64,000 nt of DNA from an uncultured Chloroflexota bacterium (lineage in GTDB: Bacteria > Chloroflexota > Anaerolineae > Anaerolineales > Anaerolineaceae), in the NCBI GenBank assembly GCA_902786265.1, contig CADACE010000008.1, forward strand, positions 80,760 through 144,759. The letters run 5' to 3'. Made by a program: the position numbers and the translations under genes. Shown piece by piece: positions 1 through 9,264 of the stretch; positions within the stretch are counted from its first letter, which is position 1; each line of letters opens with the position of its first letter. Under the pieces are notes generated by a model. It saw only the letters and a list, made by a program, of their open reading frames with translations, was not told the origin of the DNA and searched no databases.

Positions 1-1
1 T

Positions 2-568
2 GCCGGAACTATGTCGGTTTACACTATTTCATCTCATAACTGGTTTAATTCTTTATTAGAATATAACGGATTCAGAAAATGCGATGAGATCATTCAAATG
101 GAAACTGCCGACATTCATTCAAATAATTTCTATACGAAGTTTTCATTTGAAGTATTGACTGGTAATGAAATTGATAATGTTTACAATCATTGTGAATCTT
201 CATTTCCATCATTATGGCAGCTTGGGAAAAATGAATTATCCATAGCCATTAATGGAGCCAATTATGCCAGGATGATTGTAAATGGTAACAAAGCTATCGC
301 TTACCTTCTCGCGGATTACGAATCTGACAATTGTCATATCGAACGAATTGCGGTATCACAGGACTATCAAAACCAGGGAGTGGCATCATCTCTTATACAT
401 CAGCTTATCATCGATATGGAAGCCAAGGGTATTTCAAAATTCAGCGTAAATACAAACAAGAATAATTCCGCAGCTGTTAGCTTTTATAAAAAGATGAATT
501 TTTCCATATATGGGCAGATATATCCTGTTTATCATCGGTTTCTTCATATTCATGAGAAATTCAAATAA
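2..568 (+). CDS. GNAT-family N-acetyltransferase, 5' end outside window
   Basis: C-terminal part of a GCN5-related N-acetyltransferase, which would transfer an acetyl group from acetyl-CoA to an amine; the substrate cannot be told. The acetyl-CoA loop is visible as QNQGVA inside the stretch IERIAVSQDYQ...SSLIHQL, followed by the typical motif B pattern NKNNSAAVSFYKKMNF. The frame is open to the window edge. The residues before the first ATG (position 11) look like the middle of a two-domain GNAT protein (a segment ending SLLEYNGF, then the second GNAT fold), and no ribosome binding site precedes that ATG. I therefore treat the gene as truncated by the window rather than starting at 11. It ends just before a bidirectional terminator shared with the convergent binding-protein gene. 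Confidence 0.8.
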   Translation, partial: AGTMSVYTISSHNWFNSLLEYNGFRKCDEIIQMETADIHSNNFYTKFSFEVLTGNEIDNVYNHCESSFPSLWQLGKNELSIAINGANYARMIVNGNKAIAYLLADYESDNCHIERIAVSQDYQNQGVASSLIHQLIIDMEAKGISKFSVNTNKNNSAAVSFYKKMNFSIYGQIYPVYHRFLHIHEKFK

Positions 569-572
569 AAAA

Positions 573-598
573 GGCTCTGATTTATGAAAATCAGAGCC
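573..598. terminator. Bidirectional Rho-independent terminator
   Basis: Perfect 11-bp stem (573-583 with 588-598) around a 4-base loop. The A run at 567-572 becomes a U run for the minus-strand binding-protein gene. On the plus strand the stem is followed only by GGTCTTTCT, so termination of the GNAT gene is weaker. Confidence 0.8.
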
Positions 599-629
599 GG
601 TCTTTCTATGGATTTTTTCAGATATATCT

Positions 630-2324
630 TTATTTGACAGAAGATCTTGATACCATAAACCAATCAGATATATTCAAAAAGCGATCACTCGGCCGATAAA
701 TCGGTCCGATGCTTATTCCTGAAACTTTTTGGGAAACAGGGTAATTGTATACCGTGTTATATAAAGGTAATGCCGGCAGCTCTTCCATAAATAAAATCTG
801 GAAATTTTTGTAAAGCCTTGCCCTTTCTGCCCGGTCTGTTTCTACACGAGCTGTTTCCAGGTATTGACTGATTGTTTTGTTATTCCATTGCGTATAATTC
901 TGTCCGGAGGAAATCTGTGTTTGATCCCAAAAGGGATAGGGATCCGGATCAGGATATACCGATAGATTCAAATCAACAAGAGCAGCCTCATATGATCTGT
1001 CGGGCAGAATATGATTAACCAAATCGTCGTAACTCACTGCTTCAAGATTAAGTAAAACATTGATTCTGCCCCAATCCTGCTGAATCTGCTCCGCGACCCG
1101 ATGATGCATGTCATCATCCGGATATACTAAAGTAAAAGAAAGAGCCTTTCGTTCCGTATTACCATCAACTGATGTTATTTCTTTTGTCCTGACACGTTCC
1201 TGTTCACTTGCAATTATATAACCTTCTTTTACTAATAATTCCGTTGCCTTTTCCTGATTGTATTCCGGCGCTATTACTTCAGAAGTGTAAGCCCAGTTTC
1301 CATAAAGGATCGGACTGTTGGCAATAATTCCCTGTCCGCCAAGTATCTTGTTTACGATACGTTCCCTGTTTAATCCGGTCATTAACGCCTGACGTACGTT
1401 TTTGGATTGAAGAAACTCAACATTTCGATTGTCAAGGTTAAAGAACACCATGCTGAGAACCGGACGTCTTGCCGTATACAGGTTCATTTCTTCATCTTTC
1501 AGGACATTTGAGAGAATGTCATCAGAAACATAACTGATTCCATCTATTAATCCCTGCTGATAAGCCTGATACGCCAAACCACTGTCCGAGTAATAGGTAA
1601 ATTGTATTTCATCAAGAAAAGGTTTCCTGCCATAATAATTCCCGTTATTTTCAATGGTTACTCCAAGGATTACACCATTTTCCTGCACGAGTTCTTTCAA
1701 ACGGAATGGTCCGGAACCTATTGGCTGAATGTTTATTTTTGATTCAACCATTTCTTCAAATGTCATTCCTCCATAAATATGACGTGGAAGGATACCGACA
1801 TTAAGATAATCAAAAAATGGAGCAAAAGCTTCATCCAAAACGAACTGAATAGTTTTAGGATCAACTGGATTTATTTTTACAGAATTCCAGAAATTAATAA
1901 CATCAGCAGGAATATATCCTGATCCATTTTTCAACATTTCGAAGGTAAAAATTACATCATCCGCAGTAACAGGCTGCCCATCATGCCATTTTGCATCCGG
2001 ATTGATAGCAAAATTGTAGGTCATTCCATCCATTGAAATTCCCCAATCAATTGCTAAATCACCTTGCGGATTTCCGCGTGTATCTCTTGTCACGAGACTG
2101 CTGAATAACAAACGGCATACATCATCATCCACATCGTTGTACCAGGAGAGTAATGGATTCAGACGCTGGATCTGCCCTACCAATCCTTCTCTGTATATGC
2201 CTCCGCTTGTCGGATGAGATTCGAAAACCTGAATAGGACCAGTACTTGTATCAGTCAGCAATAATATGCCGACGACTAACCCGGTCAGAAATATTGTAAT
2301 AAGCTGCCAACGTATCTTTTTCAT
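630..2324 (-). CDS. ABC transporter substrate-binding protein, family 5 (peptide/opine type)
   Basis: Extracellular solute-binding protein of the SBP_bac_5 (DppA/OppA-like) family, 564 residues, the normal length. Residues about 7-24 form an uncleaved or lipoprotein-less hydrophobic N-terminal segment; I see no lipobox cysteine. Family hallmarks are the early GLVGQIQRLNPLLSW segment, the LFSSLV motif, then DGMTYNFAINPDAKWHDGQPVTADDV-like residues (about 108-130), which are diagnostic of this family. The ligand is probably an oligopeptide or similar. No permease or ATPase lies beside it, so it is an orphan binding component. It follows secG on the same strand but a strong terminator separates them. 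Confidence 0.85.
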   Translation of the reverse strand: MKKIRWQLITIFLTGLVVGILLLTDTSTGPIQVFESHPTSGGIYREGLVGQIQRLNPLLSWYNDVDDDVCRLLFSSLVTRDTRGNPQGDLAIDWGISMDGMTYNFAINPDAKWHDGQPVTADDVIFTFEMLKNGSGYIPADVINFWNSVKINPVDPKTIQFVLDEAFAPFFDYLNVGILPRHIYGGMTFEEMVESKINIQPIGSGPFRLKELVQENGVILGVTIENNGNYYGRKPFLDEIQFTYYSDSGLAYQAYQQGLIDGISYVSDDILSNVLKDEEMNLYTARRPVLSMVFFNLDNRNVEFLQSKNVRQALMTGLNRERIVNKILGGQGIIANSPILYGNWAYTSEVIAPEYNQEKATELLVKEGYIIASEQERVRTKEITSVDGNTERKALSFTLVYPDDDMHHRVAEQIQQDWGRINVLLNLEAVSYDDLVNHILPDRSYEAALVDLNLSVYPDPDPYPFWDQTQISSGQNYTQWNNKTISQYLETARVETDRAERARLYKNFQILFMEELPALPLYNTVYNYPVSQKVSGISIGPIYRPSDRFLNISDWFMVSRSSVK

Positions 2325-2374
2325 TTTATTTTAGACTCATTCGTCTATTATAAAGGATATTTGATATTAAAACA

Positions 2375-2406
2375 AAAAAGAGCAGTATTTATCAGCTGCT
2401 CTTTTT
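2375..2406 (-). terminator. Rho-independent terminator of secG
   Basis: 11-bp stem (2375-2385 with 2396-2406) with A/T tails on both sides, lying just after the secG stop codon on the minus strand and upstream of the family 5 binding protein. Confidence 0.8.
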
Positions 2407-2415
2407 CAAATTGAA

Positions 2416-2643
2416 TTAATTGAAAAGAAGGATGCTCAGGATAACAAGGACCACAAGCAAAATGCTGAAAACCATTGTCAGGTTGAAGATCACTTTCTCA
2501 ACACCGCGACGCTGTGTAAAAATTGTAGAAGGATCACTTCCGCCGGCAATACTTCCCATTCCTACACCACGGTTCTGTAACACAACCAAAACGATAGTAG
2601 CGATCGAAGTTATAATAAGAGCAATGTTAAAAAATGTTTTCAT
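2416..2643 (-). CDS. secG: Preprotein translocase subunit SecG
   Basis: Small inner-membrane subunit of the SecYEG protein-export channel, 75 residues, which is the usual size. Two hydrophobic helices (about 4-22 and 52-74) flank a conserved cytoplasmic loop. Family features are the segment VLVVLQNRGVGMGSIAGG and the FTQRRGVEK loop. The ATG is preceded by GGTTAAGGAG, a good ribosome binding site, and further upstream by an almost ideal promoter. The gene is monocistronic, ending in its own terminator. Confidence 0.93.
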   Translation of the reverse strand: MKTFFNIALIITSIATIVLVVLQNRGVGMGSIAGGSDPSTIFTQRRGVEKVIFNLTMVFSILLVVLVILSILLFN

Positions 2644-2675
2644 TTTGTTTCTCCTTAACCATATTCAACTTTATG

Positions 2676-2704
2676 ATTATAATATCAGCAATTGAATTCG
2701 TCAA
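2676..2704 (-). promoter_or_regulatory. Sigma-70-type promoter of secG
   Basis: Read on the minus strand: -35 TTGACG (2699-2704), 17-bp spacer, -10 TATAAT (2676-2681), about 35 bases upstream of the secG ATG. Confidence 0.75.
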
Positions 2705-2731
2705 CAAATTATTTTAAGATTGTGATATTCC

Positions 2732-3664
2732 ATGGAAGAAATTCTTTGCAGTTTACACAATTACACAAAATTTTCAGGATATCCTTATTCGTTTTACAAT
2801 ATGGCACAGGAAGCGCTTGATTGCGGATTGGATGCTGTTATAACTACTGATAAGAATATTTTTCCGGTTGGGCACAATCAATATTATTATCGATCAGAAA
2901 AAAAGCTGATGGTTGTTTGTGGTGAAGAATTATTTGATCCTCTTAATGATGAAATACAACATTATCTTTCAGTTGGAATTGACAGGGAACAATTTAACAA
3001 AGATGTTGGAAATGCACAAGATGAAATTCTGATATTAATGGATTTAAAATCCCCAAGCCTAAAATCGCGATATTACGAATTGATCAATGCAGAAGATATC
3101 CTTTATAAAGGTTTGAAGCACAGTTTACCCGCTATCCGCAAAAATATAGAGCAGTTCGATACCTTGCTGCTTTCTGACCAGCGTTGTGTTGGCTTGGCCG
3201 GTACCTGTTCATCTTCTTTTCAAACAAAAAATACATATGCTGAACTTTTTTCAACTGTTTGTAATCACCTTCTTGTAAATGACGATTTTTCCGGAGATAT
3301 TGGTCACGACTCTAATATTTTATTTAAAGCAATCAGAAAAGGGAACTTGTTCTTTTCATTGGATGGTCTCATGGATTCAAAAGGATTTCGATTCCTTGCA
3401 GAAGGGAATAATCAGGATTCCGTTGCTCTTCCGGGAGATACGATACACTTGCAAAACAGTATAACACTGAAAATACGGATCCCTGAAGCATGTACATGCA
3501 AGCTTATTCATAACGGTGCAATAATAAAAGAATGGAGACAATGCAAACAAATACCCTTTGTAATTTATGAGCCCGGCTATTACCGTGTCGAGTGTGCATT
3601 ACAAATTAAACGGGATTTTTATGATTGGATATTCACAAATCCTATTTATGTAAGAAAAGGGTAA
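2732..3664 (+). CDS. PHP-domain-like protein with degenerate metal site
   Basis: 310-residue protein resembling the CehA/McbA branch of the PHP metallohydrolase superfamily. The N-terminus LHNYTKFSG sits where active PHP enzymes have a His-x-His metal motif, but here the second His is Tyr. ALDCGLDAVITTDKN matches the usual strand that ends in His/Asp, again altered. The C-terminus, with its WIFTNPIYVR ending, is typical of PHP proteins with a C-terminal beta domain. I infer the fold is kept but metal-dependent hydrolysis is doubtful. The start at 2732 lacks a clear ribosome binding site. The gene is followed after 3 bases by a DUF2085 membrane protein, so the two probably form an operon. Confidence 0.55.
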   Translation: MEEILCSLHNYTKFSGYPYSFYNMAQEALDCGLDAVITTDKNIFPVGHNQYYYRSEKKLMVVCGEELFDPLNDEIQHYLSVGIDREQFNKDVGNAQDEILILMDLKSPSLKSRYYELINAEDILYKGLKHSLPAIRKNIEQFDTLLLSDQRCVGLAGTCSSSFQTKNTYAELFSTVCNHLLVNDDFSGDIGHDSNILFKAIRKGNLFFSLDGLMDSKGFRFLAEGNNQDSVALPGDTIHLQNSITLKIRIPEACTCKLIHNGAIIKEWRQCKQIPFVIYEPGYYRVECALQIKRDFYDWIFTNPIYVRKG

Positions 3665-3667
3665 ATA

Positions 3668-4414
3668 ATGAAATCGAACAGAAAAAATCTGACATTGTAT
3701 TTGCAATTGTTTTCATTATTCCTTTTTCTTATGTCTTGTATTATTCTAAAAGTAAGTCCGACAAGATTAATTGGAGCTGCTTTTTGTCATCAAATACCAT
3801 CCCGATCCCCGAAGTATGATTTCCCTTTTTGTTACAGATGCTGTGGATTGTTTTTTGGCATATTATTCGGATATATTGTTGCTTTATTTACAAAAAAGAA
3901 GAAACATCTTTACCCTAAAGCAGAGATTATTTTGTTTTTCCTGTCTCTGTCTTTATTCTGTACTGATATTTTAAATTCGTCAAAAATCCCCAATATCCAT
4001 TTGTATAATGAGAGTATTGAATTTCGCATGATTTCTTCTTTCCCTTTAGGATACTTTCTGTCAATAATTATTTGCAATCTTTTAGCTTTCTGGAATATTA
4101 TGCCAATATCTATTAACAGAGAAAAAGTTTATGAAATTCCATGCTTTTTCATATGCGGATCGATATCATTTTATCTAACCTTCAACAACAACTATTTTCT
4201 TTCACATTTTTCTCGTATTATTATTTGTTTAGGTTCACTTATATTCCTTTCTTCTTTATACGTATTACTGATATTCAGCATAAATTCCATAATGAATAAA
4301 ACTGTCCATGTAAATTTCACCATTCAAGCAGGATTTTCTCTTGCAATTCTGCAAGTAACCTTTTTCGGATTTTTACATCTTCGATTTCTTCACTTTGAGC
4401 AAATCTTCTCATAA
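3668..4414 (+). CDS. DUF2085 family membrane protein
   Basis: 248-residue integral membrane protein with about six to seven hydrophobic segments. Near residues 38-70 it carries the family signature: FCHQIPSRS followed by FCYRCCGLFFGI, that is CHQ-(x)n-CxRCxG. The paired cysteines and histidine suggest metal or redox binding but the function of DUF2085 is unknown. AAAAGGG before the ATG acts as ribosome binding site inside the end of the upstream PHP-like gene. The sequence is strongly AT-rich. Confidence 0.75.
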   Translation: MKSNRKNLTLYLQLFSLFLFLMSCIILKVSPTRLIGAAFCHQIPSRSPKYDFPFCYRCCGLFFGILFGYIVALFTKKKKHLYPKAEIILFFLSLSLFCTDILNSSKIPNIHLYNESIEFRMISSFPLGYFLSIIICNLLAFWNIMPISINREKVYEIPCFFICGSISFYLTFNNNYFLSHFSRIIICLGSLIFLSSLYVLLIFSINSIMNKTVHVNFTIQAGFSLAILQVTFFGFLHLRFLHFEQIFS

Positions 4415-4434
4415 CTGTATAAGATTCAAATTTC

Positions 4435-4461
4435 TTGAATTATATAAATATCGAATATAAT
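4435..4461 (+). promoter_or_regulatory. Candidate promoter of the lytic transglycosylase gene
   Basis: TTGAAT (4435-4440), 15-bp spacer, TATAAT (4456-4461), about 80 bases upstream of the ATG. The spacer is short, so this is tentative. Confidence 0.4.
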
Positions 4462-4541
4462 GAAATAGAAGATCTTATTATAGCGCGATAAAAGCAGGCC
4501 GGAAATCTTTATATAAGCATAAATAATCTGCTTCGAAAAAG

Positions 4542-6980
4542 ATGAAAAACAATTTGCAATATATCATTCTTATAATTCTATCCGTTTTGATATTCAGCTC
4601 ATGTGATTCAAGGCGAAATCAAATTATTGCCAATATTTTGGTCTCGCCTACTATGACAGATACTCCTGTTCCGCCAACTACAACACCCACACCTGCACCA
4701 TCATTAACACCAACCCTAAGTCCGACTCCTTATATTGCTGCAGAAAATATGGATCTTTTGATAATAGGAGATTATGATCTTGCGAATCATAACATATCGA
4801 AACGTCTTTCGAATACAAAAGACCCGGTTGAAATCCTCAAGACACAAACCGATATGATTGAACTTTCTTATTTAAAAGAAGACTACAGCACGTGTTTGAA
4901 ATTAATGGATGATATCCAGGATACGCTGAATACAACAAAGGAAAGGCCTTCCGAGATATTGGCGAAAGCAAACTATATCCACGCACAATGCGCTGACCAG
5001 GCCGGAAATTCCAGCTCTATTATTGAGAGCCTTGACAAATATATAGCGTACAGGCCTGACTCTCCATTAATTTCAGAAGTCTACAAACAGATAGCTTACG
5101 CTTACCGAAATATTGAAGACTATGAAATGTTTCGAAAATATATAAACCGGGCAGAAGAAAAAAATCCTGAATCACTTAATGACTATATCAAGCTTGATTA
5201 TGCGGTTTCCTTTTCCCTGAGCGGAAATCATGATGAAGCAATAAAACAATTGCTGGATTTATACACATCTTCCGCGGATGAAAACATCAAAGCGGCATGT
5301 GATTATTATCTGGGAACTGCCTATGAAGCTATTGGATTGCCGGATCAGGTAATTCTGCGATATCAGGATGGCGTTAACACATTTCCGAAAAGTTATTACA
5401 GTTATTTGATGCTGGTTTGGCTGATTGATAAAAATCAGACTGTAAGTGATTACCAGAGAGGCTTAATTAATTACTATGTCGGTCAATATGCGCTTGCAAA
5501 TGATTCATTCCGACGCTATGTGAAAAACGAACCGGGAAATGATGGCTCTTCCTGGTATTTCATCGGGATTTGCCAGATGAACCTCGGAGACTATGAAGGG
5601 GCTGTCGAATCATTTACAAAAATAATTGAGGATTATCCTGAAAACCGTTACTACGTCTCAGCCTGGGATGAATCAGCATATGTTCAATGGGTATATCTTG
5701 ACCGGTTCAAACAGGCAGCGAAAACGCTTACGGATTATGTAGCCAAACATCCGGACCAATCAGATTCAGCTTCATTTTTATTTGAAGCAGGGCGTATTCT
5801 CGAAAGAGGAAATTACCTTCGCGATGCGGCAAGGACATGGTCTCGTTTGATTGATGAATATCCTCTGTATGAAAACAGCAAAAACGCACTTTTTTTAGCA
5901 GCAATCAGCTCCTATCGTATTGCTGATTATGAAACAGCACTTGCATATCTGAACCGATTGCTTCTTGTCAGCGGAATCCCGGATGACCAGGCTCAGGCGA
6001 ATTTCTGGATAGCGAAAGTCTATCAAAAACGCGGTGATACTTATAACATGAATCGCCATCTCGAAAAGGCTGCCGAACAATCCAAAACCGGATATTACTC
6101 ATTACGAGCATCTGAATTATCACAGCGGAAAGCATATTTAAGCACTTCTTCAAATTATGATCTCAATATAGACCTGAATGCCGAAAAACAAATTGCAGAG
6201 CAATGGATGCTGCTTACATTTGGTTTTGATGAATCTGCACTTACAGACAATTCGGCTTTTCGTGATGATATCGATTATTTGATCGGCCGTGAATATTACA
6301 CGCTTGGAGAGTATTATCTGGCATCAGTTCATTTTGAGCGTCTTCAGGAGAAATTATCTGAACAGCCGGCTGCTTCTTATGTTTTATTACAGGAAATGGT
6401 TGATAAAAAGATTTACAACGCAGCTGCTTATTTATCACGCCAAATCCTTACCGCCGCCGGTTTATACGAAGATGACAGGACGCTTGACGTTCCAAATTAT
6501 TTTAACCATATCCGATTCGGTTCATGGTACACAGAATATGTTATCGAATCCTGCAGTTCTTATGATATCTCCCCATTCATACTTTATTCAGTAATGAAAC
6601 AGGAAAGCATGTTCAACCCATGGGTCACTTCATCAGCGGGAGCGCGCGGATTAATGCAGATCATGCCGGATACCGGTACCGAAATAGCGAAATCACTGCA
6701 TTGGCCGCCTAATTACACAACATCAGATCTTACCCGCGTACCGGTATCTGTCAACTTTGGTGCATCCTATCTGCGCAGGGTAAATACCTATTTTGATTAT
6801 AATAACGCTGCCATGCTTGCTGCATACAATGGCGGTTCGGGAAACACCCAGCAATGGCTGAATCATGCAAACAACGACCCTGATCTGTTATTTGAGATCA
6901 TCCGTTTCCAGGAAACCAAAAACTACGTCCGCAACATTTATAGAAATGCGAAGATATATGATTGGCTTTATGCGAAATAA
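4542..6980 (+). CDS. TPR-repeat lytic transglycosylase lipoprotein (Slt70-like)
   Basis: 812-residue exported peptidoglycan lytic transglycosylase. A lipoprotein signal peptide ends in FSSC with Cys21 as the lipidated residue. A Thr/Pro-rich linker follows (about 33-65), a style common in Anaerolineae surface proteins. Residues about 75-640 are tetratricopeptide-like helical repeats (for example SWYFIGICQMNLGDYEGAV). The C-terminal SLT domain spans about 673-812; the catalytic glutamate is E688 in VMKQESMFNP, followed by SAGARGLMQIMP and AAYNGGSGN, all canonical. It cleaves the glycan strand between MurNAc and GlcNAc. The downstream NBR1-domain lipoprotein starts inside the 3' end of this gene, so they are likely co-translated. 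Confidence 0.9.
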   Translation: MKNNLQYIILIILSVLIFSSCDSRRNQIIANILVSPTMTDTPVPPTTTPTPAPSLTPTLSPTPYIAAENMDLLIIGDYDLANHNISKRLSNTKDPVEILKTQTDMIELSYLKEDYSTCLKLMDDIQDTLNTTKERPSEILAKANYIHAQCADQAGNSSSIIESLDKYIAYRPDSPLISEVYKQIAYAYRNIEDYEMFRKYINRAEEKNPESLNDYIKLDYAVSFSLSGNHDEAIKQLLDLYTSSADENIKAACDYYLGTAYEAIGLPDQVILRYQDGVNTFPKSYYSYLMLVWLIDKNQTVSDYQRGLINYYVGQYALANDSFRRYVKNEPGNDGSSWYFIGICQMNLGDYEGAVESFTKIIEDYPENRYYVSAWDESAYVQWVYLDRFKQAAKTLTDYVAKHPDQSDSASFLFEAGRILERGNYLRDAARTWSRLIDEYPLYENSKNALFLAAISSYRIADYETALAYLNRLLLVSGIPDDQAQANFWIAKVYQKRGDTYNMNRHLEKAAEQSKTGYYSLRASELSQRKAYLSTSSNYDLNIDLNAEKQIAEQWMLLTFGFDESALTDNSAFRDDIDYLIGREYYTLGEYYLASVHFERLQEKLSEQPAASYVLLQEMVDKKIYNAAAYLSRQILTAAGLYEDDRTLDVPNYFNHIRFGSWYTEYVIESCSSYDISPFILYSVMKQESMFNPWVTSSAGARGLMQIMPDTGTEIAKSLHWPPNYTTSDLTRVPVSVNFGASYLRRVNTYFDYNNAAMLAAYNGGSGNTQQWLNHANNDPDLLFEIIRFQETKNYVRNIYRNAKIYDWLYAK

Positions 6981-8016
6981 TATCTTTCTTTTGCTTCTGA
7001 CGGCAGTTTTAACCATTTCTTCCTGCAATATTCCCGTACATACGTCTAATCCAATAAAAACGAAGCCGACAATATCAGTTCTCTGGGATCTAAACCGATT
7101 TTCTGTTCAGGAAACCAGCTTGAATAATATTCCCGCAACACAAGCCGCAAATATTCCAACATCAACGCCGCAGCTGATAAAGGCAATAAATTTTGAAGAA
7201 GCCTTTTCTAATTCATATAGTGGAGCCAACGAAACATCCTTTTACTCAAATGGAAATCAGGGAAGTGACAGATCGGAGTGGCTCTATTTTTCTCCTGCTG
7301 ATTACTCTTCAAACCCGCTTGATACCCTGTATACGGCATTCAAAAACACAGGAGACAGCACCTGGACCCAGGATTATTTTCTTGAATTCTATGCCGGCGC
7401 AAACCCTTCAAATGTGAGCAAAATTCCTCTGGAAAAGGTTGTTCATCATGGCGAAGAAGCTCTGTTTCAGATTCCCATCACTACGCAGGAAAGTAATTGG
7501 AAAGCATGCTGGGAGCTAAAAAATGCCGCTGGAAATACTTTTTATGAATTCTGCTATAACCATGGAAACGGAACAAACACGGCAAATTCTGCACAAAATA
7601 CGAACCAGGATGCTCAGAATAATGATGTTTATTTTGCTTTTGTAAAAACAAACGGAAGTGCTCCAGCGAGATTCTCTGATGATGAACTGTCTGCCGAATT
7701 CCTGTCAAGTTCACCCGGCAGCGGTCATACATTTCAGGCATACGACCATTTTGAAAATTTAACTGTCAATTTCCAAAATAATGGAACTGCTTCATGGGAT
7801 TCATCCTATGCATTGAAGTTTTATTCCGGTTACAATTGGATGCATTCCAATTCATTTCCTGTTTCAGGATCGATTCAGCCGGGAGAAATTGCTTCCATTA
7901 CGATGCCAATGGAAATCATTGAGGATAATGATAACTGGATCAGCTGCTGGTACCTTTCTTCACCAGATGGGAAAAACCTCGCGGATTTCTGTTTTGAATA
8001 TCACACAAGAAGCTGA
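6958..8016 (+). CDS. Lipoprotein with two NBR1-type Ig-like domains
   Basis: 352-residue predicted lipoprotein. Its signal peptide ends TISSC (Cys23 from this start). Two copies of an Ig-like domain follow (about 105-215 and 245-350), each with the pattern N-x-G-x-x-x-W ... Y-x-L-x-F and a paired W/C near the end (SNWKACWEL, NWISCWYL). This is the NBR1/next-to-BRCA1 central-domain fold found in many Chloroflexota surface proteins. It is likely a binding or scaffold module, with no catalytic motif seen. The frame is open further upstream, but residues before 6958 are an out-of-frame reading of the transglycosylase. ATG 6958 or 6970 both give a clean signal peptide. Confidence 0.7.
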   Translation: MIGFMRNNIFLLLLTAVLTISSCNIPVHTSNPIKTKPTISVLWDLNRFSVQETSLNNIPATQAANIPTSTPQLIKAINFEEAFSNSYSGANETSFYSNGNQGSDRSEWLYFSPADYSSNPLDTLYTAFKNTGDSTWTQDYFLEFYAGANPSNVSKIPLEKVVHHGEEALFQIPITTQESNWKACWELKNAAGNTFYEFCYNHGNGTNTANSAQNTNQDAQNNDVYFAFVKTNGSAPARFSDDELSAEFLSSSPGSGHTFQAYDHFENLTVNFQNNGTASWDSSYALKFYSGYNWMHSNSFPVSGSIQPGEIASITMPMEIIEDNDNWISCWYLSSPDGKNLADFCFEYHTRS

Positions 8017-8034
8017 CCGGCTGTAAAGACAAAA

Positions 8035-8058
8035 GAGCCGGGAGATCATTCCCGGCTC
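8035..8058. terminator. Bidirectional terminator between convergent genes
   Basis: 9-bp GC-rich stem (8035-8043 with 8050-8058) with AAAA before and TTT after. It lies between the plus-strand lipoprotein gene and the minus-strand aminotransferase, and ends the ior operon. Confidence 0.85.
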
Positions 8059-8076
8059 TTTATAACTATACGCAAT

Positions 8077-9243
8077 TTAGTCTAACATCTTTTTGATATT
8101 GGAAAGACGATCCAGCGCCTCAATGAGTGTTTCATCTTTCTTCGCATAATGCAGGCGGATGATACCTTCGCCGCCTTCGCGGAAGAAGGAACTGCCCGGA
8201 ACCGCAGCTACACCGATCTTCTTGGTCATTTCAACACAGAAGTCCACATCGCTCTGTCCCGGTTTCATATACGGGCGGATGTCAGCGAGTACGAAATAGG
8301 TACCCTGCGGTTCTGTGAAAGGAATTCCGATATTGCGCATACCGCCGCAGAAAATGTCCTTCATATGAGCATAATGTGCCTGGAATTCAACATAATAGCT
8401 ATCAGGGAAGCGCAGCCCGACGCAGGCAGCTTCCATGAGCGGGGACGCTGCACCGACTGTATTGAAGTCATGATACTGTTTAATGCGTGTCATGATCGGT
8501 TCCGGAGCGATTGCATAACCCAGACGCCAGCCGGTAATGGAATAGGTCTTGGAAAGGCTGGAGCAGGAAACTGTCCGTTCATACATTCCCGGAAGGCTTG
8601 CCATATAAATATGTTTGTTGTCATCGTAAACGATATGTTCATAGGGTTCGTCCATGATGGCATAGACATCATATTTCTTGCACAAGTCAGCAATGAAGGT
8701 CAGCTCTTCCATCGTGAATACTTTACCGGAAGGGTTAGACGGATTGCAGATCAAAATAGCCTTCGGATCCTGTTTGAAAGCGTCTTCCAGAACAGCCGGA
8801 TCGAAATGATAAGTCGGCGGGATCAACGGGACAAAAATCGGTTCGCAGTCGGCGAAAATGGTCTGAGCCTTATAGTTTTCAAAATACGGTGAGAAGATGA
8901 TGATCTTGTCTCCGGGATTGGTGAGTGCGAAAATCGTATCCACCATAGCTTCTGTGGAACCGATCGTCACGACAACTTCCTTATCCGGATCGAATTTCAT
9001 ACCCATGAAATGACCGCATTTGTCGCACAGAGCCTGACGGAAATTCGGTGCGCCCATGGTGATAGGATACTGATGAGGGCCAAGTGCGCTGACTTCCTTC
9101 AAGCGATCGGTCATTTCTTTCGGGGGATCAAAATCCGGGAAACCCTGTGAGAGATTAATCGCGTTATTAGCGATAGAGATTCTGGTCATACGTCGGATAA
9201 TAGAATCCGTGAATAAGGCATTCCGCCTGCTCATTTCTTTCAT
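8077..9243 (-). CDS. PLP-dependent aminotransferase, class I/II
   Basis: 388-residue fold-type I aminotransferase, last gene of the T-box-controlled operon. It would convert an amino acid to the 2-oxoacid used by the IorAB enzyme encoded upstream. Visible features are NLSQGFPDFDPP near the N-terminus, ICNPSNPSGK, DEPYEHIVY, and the PLP-binding lysine in SSLSKTYSITGWRLGY. The specificity (aspartate-like versus aromatic) cannot be fixed from sequence alone; the operon suggests aromatic or hydrophobic 2-oxoacids. I place the start at ATG 9243, where AGAGGT lies 10 bases upstream, not at the in-frame TTG at 9264 that would abut the preceding stop. Confidence 0.88.
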   Translation of the reverse strand: MKEMSRRNALFTDSIIRRMTRISIANNAINLSQGFPDFDPPKEMTDRLKEVSALGPHQYPITMGAPNFRQALCDKCGHFMGMKFDPDKEVVVTIGSTEAMVDTIFALTNPGDKIIIFSPYFENYKAQTIFADCEPIFVPLIPPTYHFDPAVLEDAFKQDPKAILICNPSNPSGKVFTMEELTFIADLCKKYDVYAIMDEPYEHIVYDDNKHIYMASLPGMYERTVSCSSLSKTYSITGWRLGYAIAPEPIMTRIKQYHDFNTVGAASPLMEAACVGLRFPDSYYVEFQAHYAHMKDIFCGGMRNIGIPFTEPQGTYFVLADIRPYMKPGQSDVDFCVEMTKKIGVAAVPGSSFFREGGEGIIRLHYAKKDETLIEALDRLSNIKKMLD

Positions 9244-9264
9244 CTGATTTCTTACCTCTTTCAA

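Noticed and set aside
8149..8892. 247-codon plus-strand frame opposite the aminotransferase
   Set aside because: Shadow of a strongly conserved PLP enzyme gene on the other strand.
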